From positions 721,729-785,728 of the forward strand of contig NZ_FOAV01000002.1 of NCBI RefSeq assembly GCF_900109745.1: a DNA stretch of 64,000 nt, read 5' to 3'. The notes under the pieces were generated by a model. It did not search any database, was not told where the DNA came from, and worked only from the letters and a program-made list of their open reading frames with translations. Shown one piece after another: positions 9,816 to 21,285 of this stretch. The position numbers were made by a program, and so were the translations under genes. The first letter of the stretch is position 1, and the number at the start of each line of letters is the position of its first letter. The DNA comes from Roseateles sp. YR242 (lineage in GTDB: Bacteria; Pseudomonadota; Gammaproteobacteria; Burkholderiales; Burkholderiaceae_C).

Positions 9816-11218
9816 GGCAGGCTCCAGACAACGGTGCGGTTGACCGCGTAAAGGCGGCAGGGCTCTTCCGCCTGGGCGCCCTCCTCGCAGCGCGCCAGCG
9901 CACGTGACTGCGCATCGTCGCCGCTGGCATAGGCGGAGCGGGACTGGCCGTTCATGGCGAACGCGCGCGGCAAGGGCGCGGCCAGGAAGGTCCGGTAGAG
10001 GCGGCGCAGTTCCGGCCCGGAGGGTGGCAATGCGGACGGATCGTCCACATCGGCGCGGCCCGGGTCGGTGTCGGGCGGGTACGGCAACGCGCCCGGAATC
10101 TCCACACCCAGGGGCTGCAGAAACTCGTCCACCAGCGGCTGCCATCGGTCGTTGGCATCGGTGAAGAGCCGATGGCCGTCCAGGCCCACGGGCGGCAATT
10201 GCCGCCAGGTCATGGCCCCACCGGCGTCCCGGTAGCTTTGCGCCCACTGGTGAGGCCACCGGGCGCCGAAGAAACGGTCGTTCTCCGCATAGAGCCACAG
10301 GGTGGGAACCGGCCGGGGCTGCAAGCGCTGTTCAGCGCCCAGCTGTGCCATCTCCTGGCGCAGCAGGTCCGGCCGGCAGGGGCTGCCGGGCACCTCCGGC
10401 CGGCCACCGTGTCCCCCGGAGAAATTGATGACGGCCAGCACAGCTGCGGTGTTGCTGCTGCCATCGCCATCGCCAGCACCATGGCCATCGTCAACGCGAT
10501 CGGGGCGCTTGGCAGCGTCTTCGCTCAGGGCTGACAGCGCGGCGAAGCCGCCGACGGACTGGCCCACCAGCACCGTGCGGGATGCGTCGATATCGGCTTG
10601 GCGGGCCATGAAGCGCAACACCGCGTTGATCTCCTGGGCAGCCGCGCGCAGCGCGGGGGCATAACGCGGCTGGTCGCAGTTGAGGCTGGACTCGGGGTCT
10701 CCGGCGGACGCCAGCTCGCCATAGCCCAGCCGCAGTGGCACGGCCACCGCGTAGCCCTTGCGGATGAAAAAGCGGGCCGCCGACTCGTAACGTTGGCGCT
10801 CGTAGTGGGCGCGGGCACGCCAGTCGCGTCCGTGGTTGATGACGGCCAGCGGGAACGGGCCCGGGCCCGCTGGGCGGAACACCGTGACGGGCAACGCCCC
10901 TGCCACCGTGCGGCCACTGGCATCCTGCACCTGGGCCTGCACATGCTCGATGCGTTCGCGCAGGTCCGGCGCCCAGGATTCGACCATGCGCACGGGCGCG
11001 GGCCGGGGCGCTGGTTGAGTTGCGGGCTGGATGGCGGGCTCCGCGGCTGGTGCGGTCTCCCGGGCCCGGTCCGGCGGTGGGCTGGCCTGGTCTTTCAGGA
11101 CACGCGCCTGCACGGGTGCGGCGCCCACGATCAGCGCGAGGACAAACGCATACACAGGCGCCGCCAGCGGCCCACGCTTCAGCGCATCGATGGGGGAGCT
11201 CGGCGGGCTGTTGTTCAT
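9812..11218 (-). CDS. Exported alpha/beta hydrolase with extra C-terminal domain
   Basis: 468 residues from the ATG at 11218. A hydrophobic signal-like segment near residues 15-37 ends ...APVQARV, so it is probably exported. An alpha/beta hydrolase domain follows, with PLAVINHGRD, nucleophile motif VGQSVGGFAAL, acid in LWLYAENDRFF and histidine in GLDGHRLF. A C-terminal module of ~75 residues (LYRTFLAAPLPRAFAMNG to CRLYAVNRTVVW) has a cysteine pair and repeats a form seen at the end of several Burkholderiales exported proteins. It lies between liuB (34 bp upstream) and liuC (ATGA overlap), yet it is not a usual liu gene. Substrate unknown. Confidence 0.8.
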   Translation of the reverse strand: MNNSPPSSPIDALKRGPLAAPVYAFVLALIVGAAPVQARVLKDQASPPPDRARETAPAAEPAIQPATQPAPRPAPVRMVESWAPDLRERIEHVQAQVQDASGRTVAGALPVTVFRPAGPGPFPLAVINHGRDWRARAHYERQRYESAARFFIRKGYAVAVPLRLGYGELASAGDPESSLNCDQPRYAPALRAAAQEINAVLRFMARQADIDASRTVLVGQSVGGFAALSALSEDAAKRPDRVDDGHGAGDGDGSSNTAAVLAVINFSGGHGGRPEVPGSPCRPDLLRQEMAQLGAEQRLQPRPVPTLWLYAENDRFFGARWPHQWAQSYRDAGGAMTWRQLPPVGLDGHRLFTDANDRWQPLVDEFLQPLGVEIPGALPYPPDTDPGRADVDDPSALPPSGPELRRLYRTFLAAPLPRAFAMNGQSRSAYASGDDAQSRALARCEEGAQAEEPCRLYAVNRTVVWSLP

Positions 11219-11252
11219 GAACACGGGGCTGGCGGGGCGATGGCGCCGATCA

Positions 11253-12860
11253 TCACATGCGGAAGACGCCGAAGCGGGTGTCCGGCACGGGCGCATTCAG
11301 CGAGGCGGACAGGCCCAGGGCCAGCACACGGCGGGTATCGGCGGGATCGATCACGCCGTCGTCCCACAGGCGAGCGCTGGCGTAGTAGGGATGGCCTTGC
11401 GCCTCGTACTGTGCGCGGATGGGCGCCTTGAACGCCTCTTCCTCCTCGGAGGCCCACTGGCCGCCCTTGGCCTCGATGCCATCGCGTTTGAGCGTGGCCA
11501 GCACCGAGGCGGCCTGTTCGCCGCCCATCACTGAAATGCGGGCGTTGGGCCACATCCACAGGAAGCGTGGCGAATAGGCCCGGCCGCACATGCCGTAATT
11601 GCCGGCGCCGAAGCTGCCGCCGATGATCACCGTGAACTTCGGTACCTGGGCGCAGGCCACGGCGGTCACCATCTTGGCGCCGGCGCGGGCGATGCCCTCG
11701 TTCTCATACTTGCGGCCCACCATGAAGCCGGTGATGTTCTGCAGGAACACCAGCGGGATCTTGCGCTGGCAGCACAGCTCGATGAAGTGGGCGCCCTTGT
11801 TCGCGCTCTCGGCGAACAGGATGCCGTTGTTGGCCACGATGCCCACGGGCATGCCCTCGATGTGAGCGAAGCCGCATACCAGCGTGTTGCCGTAGCGGGC
11901 CTTGAACTCGTCGAACGCGCTGCCGTCGACCAGGCGTGCGATGACCTCGCGCACGTCAAACGGCTTGCGGGTATCGGTGGGGATCACGCCGTGCAGCTCG
12001 CTGGGGTCATGCAGCGGTGGGCGGGCGGGCTGCATCAGCAATTCGCCCTGCTTGTGCCAGTTCAGCCGCGCCACCGACTGGCGGGCGATGGCCAGGGCGT
12101 GGGTGTCGTTCTCGGCGAGGTGGTCGGCCACGCCGGACAGGCGGGTATGCACGTCCCCACCGCCCAGGTCTTCGGCACTCACCACCTCCCCGGTGGCGGC
12201 TTTCACCAGGGGGGGGCCGCCCAGGAAGATCGTGCCCTGGTCCCGCACGATCACGGTTTCGTCGCTCATGGCGGGCACATAGGCGCCGCCGGCGGTGCAC
12301 GAGCCCATCACCACGGCGATCTGCGGGATGCCTTTGGCGGACAGGTTGGCCTGGTTAAAGAAGATGCGGCCGAAGTGGTCGCGGTCGGGGAACACCTCGT
12401 CCTGATTGGGCAGGTTGGCGCCGCCTGAATCCACCAGGTAGAGGCAGGGCAGGCGGTTCTGGTCCGCGATCTCCTGGGCGCGCAGGTGCTTCTTCACGGT
12501 GATCGGGTAGTAGGTCCCGCCCTTCACTGTGGCGTCATTGCAGACGATCACGCATTCGACGCCCGAGACGCGTCCGATGCCTGCGATCACGCCGCCGCCG
12601 GGGGCGGCGTTGTCGTACATATCCAGGCCTGCCAGGGGGGCGATCTCCAGGAACGGCGTGCCGGGATCCAGCAGCATTTCCACCCGGTCACGCGGCAGCA
12701 GCTTGCCGCGGGCCACGTGCCTGGCGCGGGCGGTGTCTCCACCGCCTTGGGCGATGGTGGCCAGCTTCGCATTCAAGTCCTCGATCAACGCACGCATGGC
12801 GTCCGCGTTCTCCTTGAACTCGGCCGAGCGGGCATTCAGCTGGGTGGACAGCACGGGCAT
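11253..12860 (-). CDS. liuB: Methylcrotonyl-CoA carboxylase, carboxyltransferase (beta) subunit
   Basis: 535 residues from the ATG at 12860, which has an AGGAGAC ribosome site; the frame extends 31 codons upstream without support. It transfers CO2 from biotinylated LiuD to 3-methylcrotonyl-CoA. [45 protein letters not shown] and [18 protein letters not shown] are characteristic of this family. First gene of the minus-strand run, facing a divergent TetR gene across 241 bp. Isovaleryl-CoA dehydrogenase (liuA), normally next to liuB, is not in the window. Confidence 0.95.
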   Translation of the reverse strand: MPVLSTQLNARSAEFKENADAMRALIEDLNAKLATIAQGGGDTARARHVARGKLLPRDRVEMLLDPGTPFLEIAPLAGLDMYDNAAPGGGVIAGIGRVSGVECVIVCNDATVKGGTYYPITVKKHLRAQEIADQNRLPCLYLVDSGGANLPNQDEVFPDRDHFGRIFFNQANLSAKGIPQIAVVMGSCTAGGAYVPAMSDETVIVRDQGTIFLGGPPLVKAATGEVVSAEDLGGGDVHTRLSGVADHLAENDTHALAIARQSVARLNWHKQGELLMQPARPPLHDPSELHGVIPTDTRKPFDVREVIARLVDGSAFDEFKARYGNTLVCGFAHIEGMPVGIVANNGILFAESANKGAHFIELCCQRKIPLVFLQNITGFMVGRKYENEGIARAGAKMVTAVACAQVPKFTVIIGGSFGAGNYGMCGRAYSPRFLWMWPNARISVMGGEQAASVLATLKRDGIEAKGGQWASEEEEAFKAPIRAQYEAQGHPYYASARLWDDGVIDPADTRRVLALGLSASLNAPVPDTRFGVFRM

Positions 12861-13045
12861 GAAGTCTCCTGGGCGTCTTCTTCCTGTCTGAGCCTCTGAC
12901 GGGGAGGACACGTCATGGCCTGAGCAGAAGAAGACTTTATGAGTGTTGCTCAATTCAAGCGATGTCCCGCCTCTTGGGCGGCCACCGCACTGTCGGCTCA
13001 GTGGTAGCTGCGGCCGAGCGAGGCGCGAAGCATAAGCCAGAAGCG

Positions 13046-13078
13046 CGGGCTCAACAAGAAGACTTGAGCCCGGCTCAA
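13046..13078. promoter_or_regulatory. Candidate TetR operator between liuB and the TetR gene
   Basis: TTGAGCC-C-GGCTCAA at 13064-13078 is a perfect 7-bp dyad around one central base. CGGGCTCAA at 13046-13054 pairs with TTGAGCCCG at 13064-13072 as a second, overlapping 9-bp dyad with a 9-nt spacer. A further GCTCAA half-site lies at 12948-12953, nearer liuB. The dyad is 24 bp ahead of the TetR start codon, a usual position for autorepression. Which protein binds is inferred from position only. Confidence 0.55.
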
Positions 13079-13101
13079 TAACTGATCACAATCGGGCCCC
13101 C

Positions 13102-13896
13102 ATGAGCTCCCACGCCTCTTCCCGGTCGACCAAGTCAAGTTCCGCGACGGCGACGCTGCCTTCGCAGCGCCGTGCGCCGATCAGTGCCAAGGCGGAGCAG
13201 CGGGTGAAGGACATTCTTCGGGAGAGCCGGGCGGTTTTTGCCGAGCGTGGGTACGAGCGGGCCACCACCACGGAGATTGCGCAGCGGCTGGGGGTTTCCG
13301 AGGGCACGGTCTTCACCTATTTCCGTGGCAAGCGCGAGCTATGCATGCGGGTCATTGGGGACTGGTATGACGAAATCATTGCGGCCATCGAAAGTGGGCT
13401 ACCGCGGGAGCGCCCGATCCGGGACCAGCTTGAATTCGTTGTTCACACCCACTTGCGGCTGTTCCTCATTCAGGGCACGGGGCTGTGCGAGCTGGTGCTC
13501 TCCGAGGGGCGCAAGCGCGAGGCCACGCTCACGCTCAGCCAGGACGATGGGCAGGCCTTTGGCGCGGCGTTTGTGGATCTGCAGCGGCGCTACACCGCGC
13601 CGCTGATGGACCTGCTTTCGCGGGGGCAGGCCAGCGGCGAGGTCCGGCAGGACATTCCTCTGCGCATGTTGCGCTCGCTCGTTTTTGGCCCCATGGAGCA
13701 CATGCTCTGGGAGGTCATCATTGCGGGGCGCGAGATCCAGGTGGACCGAGCTGCGGCCGACCTTGTGGCGCTGCTCTGGCCGGCCTTGCAGGCCCCGGAC
13801 CAGGAGCTCCAGGCCTTGCGCAGGCTCAAGGAGCAAATCGTGGGTGCGTTGAACCAGTCCACGGCTGTATCGACGGCTGCTCGAGTGTGGAAGTAG
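13102..13896 (+). CDS. TetR/AcrR family transcriptional regulator
   Basis: 264 residues. A disordered Ser/Thr-rich N-terminus of ~30 residues precedes a typical TetR helix-turn-helix (ILRESRAVFAERGYERATTTEIAQRLGVSEGTVFTYFRGK split over residues ~37-76). The C-terminal ligand domain is helical and of normal length. It is divergent from liuB and shares 241 bp containing GCTCAA/TTGAGC dyads, so it may control itself and the liu-bio run. In many proteobacteria liu genes are instead controlled by the MerR-type LiuR, for which a candidate lies at 49,245. Confidence 0.88.
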   Translation: MSSHASSRSTKSSSATATLPSQRRAPISAKAEQRVKDILRESRAVFAERGYERATTTEIAQRLGVSEGTVFTYFRGKRELCMRVIGDWYDEIIAAIESGLPRERPIRDQLEFVVHTHLRLFLIQGTGLCELVLSEGRKREATLTLSQDDGQAFGAAFVDLQRRYTAPLMDLLSRGQASGEVRQDIPLRMLRSLVFGPMEHMLWEVIIAGREIQVDRAAADLVALLWPALQAPDQELQALRRLKEQIVGALNQSTAVSTAARVWK

Positions 13897-14245
13897 GGGA
13901 TGGGTGGGAGTCCTTGGTTCTGGAAGGTGACGATCCGGGTGCCTTTTGCGGAAGTCAAGGGAGGAAAGGCCCGCGAAGCGGGACAGGAGGGACATGAAGC
14001 AAAAGGTAGCCGGATCGGCACCTTCTGGCGGTGGCAGAGGATTGCAGGAAGTGGCAGAGGGTTGCAGGGAGTGGCAGAGGCTGGCACCGGGTGGCCGAAG
14101 ATGGCGCCTCAAACGTGCACTCCCCTCGTAGGATCCGGCAACCCCCCAACGGATTTTCGCGATACGCTCTCGCACCTCGCCCGGCGCCCCCGCCCATCCG
14201 GGACTGGAAAAAGTGCGACCGTGGCATCCCCCTGGAGGAGAAGTC
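13897..14245 (+). repeat. Gene-free stretch with a 20-bp tandem repeat
   Basis: No convincing gene. Between 14031 and 14110 a 20-bp unit beginning GTGGCAGAGG occurs at 14031, 14051 and 14071, with a decayed fourth copy at 14091; the first half of the unit is invariant in the first three. A period of 20 is not a multiple of three, which argues against coding. The downstream molybdenum hydroxylase promoter must lie in the remaining ~130 bp, where I found no clear -35/-10 pair. Confidence 0.7.
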
Positions 14246-14716
14246 ATGACGATCAAGCTCACGGTCAATGGAAAGCAGGTCTCGCTGGAGGCCGACCCGC
14301 AGATGCCCTTGCTCTGGGCCTTGCGAGAGCAGCTTCAACTGACCGGCACCAAATTCGGATGTGGCATGGCCTTGTGCGGTGCCTGCACGGTCCATCTTGA
14401 CGGGCAGCCTGTGCGCTCCTGCCAGACGCCGCTAGAAGCGGCTGCTGGCAAGAAGATCACCACCATCGAAGGTGTGGCTGCCACGCCTAGCGGCAAGGCG
14501 GTTCAGTATGCGTGGCTCAAGATTGACGTTCCCCAGTGTGGCTACTGTCAGAGCGGCCAGATCATGAGTGCCTCGGCACTGCTGGCCGGCAACCGCAAGC
14601 CTTCCGACGCGGACATCGACAACGCCATGAGCGGCAACATCTGCCGCTGTGGCACCTACAACCAGATCCGTGCGGCCATCCATGATGCGTCCGCCCACCT
14701 GGCCAAGGGAGGCTGA
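14246..14716 (+). CDS. [2Fe-2S] small subunit of a molybdenum hydroxylase (IorA-like)
   Basis: 155 residues, start set by GGAGGAG six bases before the ATG. The N-terminal plant-type ferredoxin domain has [20 protein letters not shown] and a later CQTP; the C-terminal [2Fe-2S]-binding domain has [10 protein letters not shown] and ICRCGTY, so all eight cluster cysteines are present. It passes electrons from the molybdenum subunit encoded 2 bp downstream. The relatives are isoquinoline 1-oxidoreductase and aldehyde oxidoreductase small subunits; the substrate cannot be told. Confidence 0.93.
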   Translation: MTIKLTVNGKQVSLEADPQMPLLWALREQLQLTGTKFGCGMALCGACTVHLDGQPVRSCQTPLEAAAGKKITTIEGVAATPSGKAVQYAWLKIDVPQCGYCQSGQIMSASALLAGNRKPSDADIDNAMSGNICRCGTYNQIRAAIHDASAHLAKGG

Positions 14717-14718
14717 CC

Positions 14719-16908
14719 ATGAGCAACACGGTTGAACGCGCCACCATTGGCAGCCCCACCCGCCGCGGCCTCCTCAAGACGGGCGCCGCCCTTACCCTCT
14801 CCTTCACGCTGCCCCTGGCCGCCGGCCGGTTCGCAATGGCCCAGGGCCAGTCCCAGGGCCAGGCCGCCCCCGACGCCCCGGCCAGCAACACCTTCGCCCC
14901 CAACGCCTGGCTCCGCATCACCCCGGACAACCGCGTCACCGTCCTCTGCGGCTCGGCCGAAATGGGTCAGGGCGTGCTCACCGCCATTCCCATGATGCTG
15001 GCTGAAGAGCTCGACGCGGACTGGTCCCTGGTCAGCGTGGAGCAGGCACCCGTGGACCAGGCCTACAACAACCCCATGTTCGGCATGCAGGCCACCGGCG
15101 GCAGCACCACCGTCCGCGCCCACTGGACCCCGGTCCGCCAGGCCGGCGCCGCCGCACGCCAGATGCTGGTGGCGGCGGCCGCCCAGCAATGGAAGGTGCC
15201 CGCCGAGTCCCTGCGGACCGAACGCGGCCACGTCATCGGCCCGGCGGGCAAGAAGGCCAGCTACGGTTCGCTGGTGGCCTCGGCCGCCACGATGCCGGTC
15301 CCCGACAAGCCTGCACTGAAGGACCGCAAGGACTTCCGCATCATGGGCAAGCCCACCAAGCGCCTGGACAGCGCCGCCAAGATCAATGGCACCGCCAAGT
15401 TCGGCATTGACGCCCATGTGGACGGCATGCTCATCGCCGTCATGGCACGGGCCCCCATCGCGGGCGCCAAACCCAAGGCCTTCGACGAAACCAAGGCCAA
15501 GGCGGTGCCCGGCGTCCGCAAGGTCATCACCCTGCCTTCCGGCGTCGCCGTGCTGGCCGATGGCTACTGGGCGGCACGCCAGGGCCGCGAGGCGCTCGCC
15601 GTCGAATGGGACCTGGGCCCGCATGCCGACCTCTCGCAGGAGAAGATCTCCGCCGCACTGGACCAGGGCCTGAAGGACGCCAAGGCCATGGCCCGCGAAG
15701 ACGGCACGCTCAGCGCCGAGGCCGGCGCCACACGGGTCAACGCCCAGTACGAGGTGCCCTACCTCGCCCACGCCTGCATGGAGCCGCTGAACTGCCTGGC
15801 CTGGGTCGAGGGCGACTCGGTCACCATCTGGGCCGGCACCCAGAGCCAGGGCCCGGCGCAGGGCATCCTCGGCCAGGTGGCGCAGGTCACCCCCGCCAAG
15901 GTCAAGGTCAACACCCTGCTGCTGGGCGGCGGGTTCGGACGCCGCTTTGCGCCCGACTTCACCATCGACGCCACGCTGCTCTCCAAGATCAGCGGCAGCC
16001 CTGTCAAGCTCATCTATGCCCGCGAGGACGACATGGGCGCCGGCTTCTACCGGCCGACCTCCCGCGTGCGCTTCGAAGCGGCCCTGGATGCACAAGGCCG
16101 GCCGCTGCAGCTGAAGGCGGATGTGGCCAGCCCGTCCATCATGGCCGCCTCGGGCTTCATGAAGCTTCCGGACACCGGCGTGGACAGCATGGCGGTGGAA
16201 GGCCTGGCCGACCACCCCTACAGCATCCCCAACCAGCGCATTGCCTACGGCCGTGCGGAGCCGGGGCCGCAGGTGTGGTTCTGGCGTTCGGTGGGCCACT
16301 CGCAGAACGCCTTCTTCGTGGAGAGCTTCATCGACGAGTTGGCCCATGCCGCCAAGGCCGACCCGCTCAAGTACCGCATCGCCCTGCTGGACAAGCAACC
16401 CCGCGCCAAGGGCGTGCTGGAACTGGCCGCCGCCAAGGCGGGCTGGGGCACACCGGCCCCCAAGGGGCACTTCCGCGGCCTGGCGGTGGCGGAGAGCTTC
16501 GGCACCTTCGTGGCCGAAGTGGCGGAGGTGTCTGTCGGGGACGACGGGTCCATTCGTGTCCACAAGGTGACCGCGGCGGTGGACTGCGGCCAGACCGTGA
16601 ACCCGCAGACCATCGCGCGCCAGATCGAAGGCGCGGTGGTGTATGGCTTGTCGGCGGCACTCTACGGCCGCATCACCTTCAAGGACGGGAAGGTGGAACA
16701 GAGCAACTTCCACGACTACCCGGTGCTGCGCATGAACGAGATGCCCAAGGTGGCCGTGCACATCGTCAACAGCCTTGAAGCGCCCGGCGGCATCGGGGAA
16801 CCCGGCACGCCACCCATCGCGCCGGCGGTCGCCAATGCCATCTTCGCCGCCACCGGCAAACGGCTGCGCCAGCTGCCATTCGACAGCGACGCGCTCAAGA
16901 AGGCCTGA
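14719..16908 (+). CDS. Molybdopterin-binding large subunit of a Tat-exported hydroxylase (IorB-like)
   Basis: 729 residues. A twin-arginine signal ([20 protein letters not shown], residues ~14-33) indicates export in folded form with the small subunit. The molybdenum cofactor domain shows the expected blocks: [55 protein letters not shown] and [15 protein letters not shown] near the end with the usual catalytic-glutamate region. The single-chain arrangement with a separate Fe-S subunit is that of isoquinoline 1-oxidoreductase IorAB and membrane-linked aldehyde dehydrogenases. No XdhC-type cofactor chaperone or cytochrome partner is adjacent. Confidence 0.9.
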   Translation: MSNTVERATIGSPTRRGLLKTGAALTLSFTLPLAAGRFAMAQGQSQGQAAPDAPASNTFAPNAWLRITPDNRVTVLCGSAEMGQGVLTAIPMMLAEELDADWSLVSVEQAPVDQAYNNPMFGMQATGGSTTVRAHWTPVRQAGAAARQMLVAAAAQQWKVPAESLRTERGHVIGPAGKKASYGSLVASAATMPVPDKPALKDRKDFRIMGKPTKRLDSAAKINGTAKFGIDAHVDGMLIAVMARAPIAGAKPKAFDETKAKAVPGVRKVITLPSGVAVLADGYWAARQGREALAVEWDLGPHADLSQEKISAALDQGLKDAKAMAREDGTLSAEAGATRVNAQYEVPYLAHACMEPLNCLAWVEGDSVTIWAGTQSQGPAQGILGQVAQVTPAKVKVNTLLLGGGFGRRFAPDFTIDATLLSKISGSPVKLIYAREDDMGAGFYRPTSRVRFEAALDAQGRPLQLKADVASPSIMAASGFMKLPDTGVDSMAVEGLADHPYSIPNQRIAYGRAEPGPQVWFWRSVGHSQNAFFVESFIDELAHAAKADPLKYRIALLDKQPRAKGVLELAAAKAGWGTPAPKGHFRGLAVAESFGTFVAEVAEVSVGDDGSIRVHKVTAAVDCGQTVNPQTIARQIEGAVVYGLSAALYGRITFKDGKVEQSNFHDYPVLRMNEMPKVAVHIVNSLEAPGGIGEPGTPPIAPAVANAIFAATGKRLRQLPFDSDALKKA

Positions 16909-16913
16909 TCAGC

Positions 16914-16943
16914 CAGGCCCTGCGCCGGGAGGCGCGGGGCCTG
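16914..16943. terminator. Bidirectional hairpin terminator
   Basis: Arms 16914-16926 and 16931-16943 pair over 13 bp with one G-T pair and a GGGA loop. It fills most of the 43 bp between the convergent hydroxylase and copZ genes, so it may stop both transcripts. No long T-run on either side. Confidence 0.65.
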
Positions 16944-16951
16944 CCGTCACC

Positions 16952-17146
16952 TCAAGCCGCAGGCGGATACCCCGCCTCGGCCAGCACGGCCGCCAGGCGT
17001 TCGCGCTCCAGCGCGCTCTGCACCTTCACCGTCTTTTGCTCCAGGCTGACCTGCACGTCGGCCTGGGCATCCGCATCCTTGAGGGCTTCAGTCACGGCGG
17101 CCAGGCAATGCCCGCAGCTCATGTCAGGCACCTTGAATTCATACAT
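16952..17146 (-). CDS. copZ: Copper chaperone, heavy-metal-associated domain protein
   Basis: 64 residues from the ATG at 17146, which has a GGGAGGGT ribosome site; longer in-frame extension has none. The fold is a single HMA domain with VPDMSCGHCLAAVTEAL (CxxC metal site) near residue 10 and alternating strand/helix to the end (EAGYPPAA). It likely hands Cu(I) to the CopA ATPase encoded divergently 277 bp away, and a CueR-type promoter at 17335-17305 faces it. Confidence 0.9.
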   Translation of the reverse strand: MYEFKVPDMSCGHCLAAVTEALKDADAQADVQVSLEQKTVKVQSALERERLAAVLAEAGYPPAA

Positions 17147-17304
17147 GTCGGACCCTCCCGAAAACAAAACATAAAAGCGCAACCGCAACGCTACCTCAGC
17201 CAGATGACGTGAGCGTGCAAGTCCGGGCCTTTCACCCCACGTTCACCCGCCGACACATTCCGCCCCGAGAGGCCACCTCCGCAGTTTCAGAATGCGCAGG
17301 CGCA

Positions 17305-17335
17305 AGCGTAAACCTTTCCACGGTGGCAAGGTCAA
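17305..17335 (-). promoter_or_regulatory. CueR-type promoter for copZ
   Basis: Read on the minus strand: TTGACC (17335-17330), then a 19-bp spacer (17329-17311) holding the imperfect dyad ACCTTGCC...GGAAAGGT, then TACGCT (17310-17305). The over-long 19-bp spacer with an ACCTT/AAGGT dyad is the hallmark of MerR-family activated promoters. It would give a leader of roughly 150 nt before the copZ start. Confidence 0.75.
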
Positions 17336-17386
17336 GGGACCACCCCTCGCACGGGCCCAGACCCCTATCTCCATCAGGGCATGGCC

Positions 17387-17417
17387 TTGACCTTCCCATC
17401 ATGGCAAGCTCGAGACT
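17387..17417 (+). promoter_or_regulatory. CueR-type promoter for copA
   Basis: TTGACC at 17387-17392, a 19-bp spacer with ACCTTCCC...GGCAAGCT, then GAGACT at 17412-17417. Same architecture as the divergent copZ promoter 52 bp away. Transcription would begin within a few bases of the copA ATG at 17424, so either the message is nearly leaderless or translation starts at a later codon. Confidence 0.75.
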
Positions 17418-17423
17418 TCCGCC

Positions 17424-19879
<2,456 letters not shown>

Positions 19880-19883
<4 letters not shown>

Positions 19884-20344
19884 ATGAGACCCTGCGTCCT
19901 GCCATGCACGATTCCCTCAGCGACACCACGCGCACCGGCGCTCCCTGGACCATCGGCCAAGCCGCCGAACGCTCGGGGGTGTCCGCCAAGATGCTGCGCC
20001 ATTACGAACAGCTCGGCCTGCTGCCCCCGGTCGCCCGCACGGAAGCGGGCTACCGGCTGTATGGTGAGCGGGAGGTGCACACGCTGCGTTTCATCCGCCG
20101 TGCGCGCGACCTGGGTTTTTCCATGACCGAGATCACCGAGCTGCTCGCCCTGTGGCAGAACCGCCGCCGCGCCAGCGCCCAGGTCAAGCGCATTGCCGAA
20201 GCCCACATCGCCGACCTGGACCGACGCATGGCCGAGATGCAGGCCATGCGACGCAGCCTCGCGGCGCTGGCCAGTTGCTGTCACGGTGACGACCGCCCCG
20301 ATTGCCCCATTCTTGACGACCTTGCACAAGGAGCTCACCCATGA
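19880..20344 (+). CDS. cueR: Copper-responsive MerR-family activator
   Basis: 154 residues. A 20-residue N-terminal extension precedes the HTH ([26 protein letters not shown]) and the long dimer helix. The C-terminal metal loop reads [10 protein letters not shown], which supplies the C-x7-C pair characteristic of CueR and sets it apart from ZntR or MerR. It starts inside the copA stop codon (ATGA) and its own stop overlaps the next start the same way, so copA, cueR and the pirin gene are probably one operon driven by the CueR promoter, giving positive autoregulation. Confidence 0.92.
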
Positions 20345-21285
20345 GCCTTGACTCTGACTACACGCCCGCCCGCTGGGAGCGCCTGCAGGCGCATCTGGGC
20401 GATGTGGGTGGCCTCACCATCCGACGGGCCCTGCCCACGCCCAAGCACCGCATGGTGGGCGCCTGGTGCTTCCTGGACCATGCCGGGCCGGCAGACCTCC
20501 CGCCGGAACACCCGATGCGCGTGGGCCCGCATCCGCACACCGGGCTGCAGACCTTCAGCTGGCTGATCGAGGGCGAGATCCTGCACCGGGACAGCCTGGG
20601 CTCCGAGCAGGTGTTGCGCCCGGGGCAGGTCAACCTCATGACGGCCGGGCGCGGCATCAGCCATTCCGAAGAATCGCTGACCTCGCGGCTGCAACTGGCA
20701 CAGCTCTGGATCGCCCTGCCCGATGCCATCCGCCAGGGTTCGCCCGCCTTTGAGCACTTCCCGACGCTGCCCAACTTTCGCACCGGAGACTTCGACACCA
20801 CGCTGCTGGTGGGCGAGTGGGCCGGCCACCGCTCGCCGGTGCCCAGCCACTCCCCGCTGCTGGGCATGGACCTGAGCGCCGGCGCCGCCGCTGCGGCCGA
20901 GCTGCTGCTGCACCCGGACCATGAATACGGCCTGATGGTGCTGGAGGGCGAGCTGTCCGTGCAGGTGGATGAGGAAGACACCGGCCTCAGCGCACCCGGG
21001 CAACTGCTCTATGTGGCGCCGGGTGCAAAGTCCCTGCAACTGCGCAGCGGCGGCGGCAAGAGCCGCGCGCTGCTGCTGGGCGGGCCGCCATTCAACGAGC
21101 CGGTGTTGCTCTGGTGGAACTTTGTCGGCCGCACGCGGGAAGAGATGAACGGTTATGCCGCCGAATGGAACCAGCACGAGGATGGGGGCGTCTTTGGCCG
21201 GGTGCAGGGCTACAACGGTCCGCGCCTGCTGGCGCCACCCGTGCCGCCACTGAAGACACCGGTGCCCCCGACACCCTTGTCCTGA
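20341..21285 (+). CDS. Pirin family protein (bicupin)
   Basis: 314 residues. The pirin N-terminal cupin shows GPHPHTGLQTFSWLIEGEI and NLMTAGRGISHSEES, giving the His and Glu residues that bind metal in pirins; the second cupin (EYGLMVLEGELSVQVD) and a C-terminal FVGRTREEMNGYAAEW follow. Some pirins act as quercetin dioxygenases or redox sensors; the role here is not known. It is joined to cueR by an ATGA overlap, an unusual placement that suggests a link to copper stress. Its 3' end overlaps the convergent 454-aa gene by 76 bp. Confidence 0.88.
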   Translation: MSLDSDYTPARWERLQAHLGDVGGLTIRRALPTPKHRMVGAWCFLDHAGPADLPPEHPMRVGPHPHTGLQTFSWLIEGEILHRDSLGSEQVLRPGQVNLMTAGRGISHSEESLTSRLQLAQLWIALPDAIRQGSPAFEHFPTLPNFRTGDFDTTLLVGEWAGHRSPVPSHSPLLGMDLSAGAAAAAELLLHPDHEYGLMVLEGELSVQVDEEDTGLSAPGQLLYVAPGAKSLQLRSGGGKSRALLLGGPPFNEPVLLWWNFVGRTREEMNGYAAEWNQHEDGGVFGRVQGYNGPRLLAPPVPPLKTPVPPTPLS

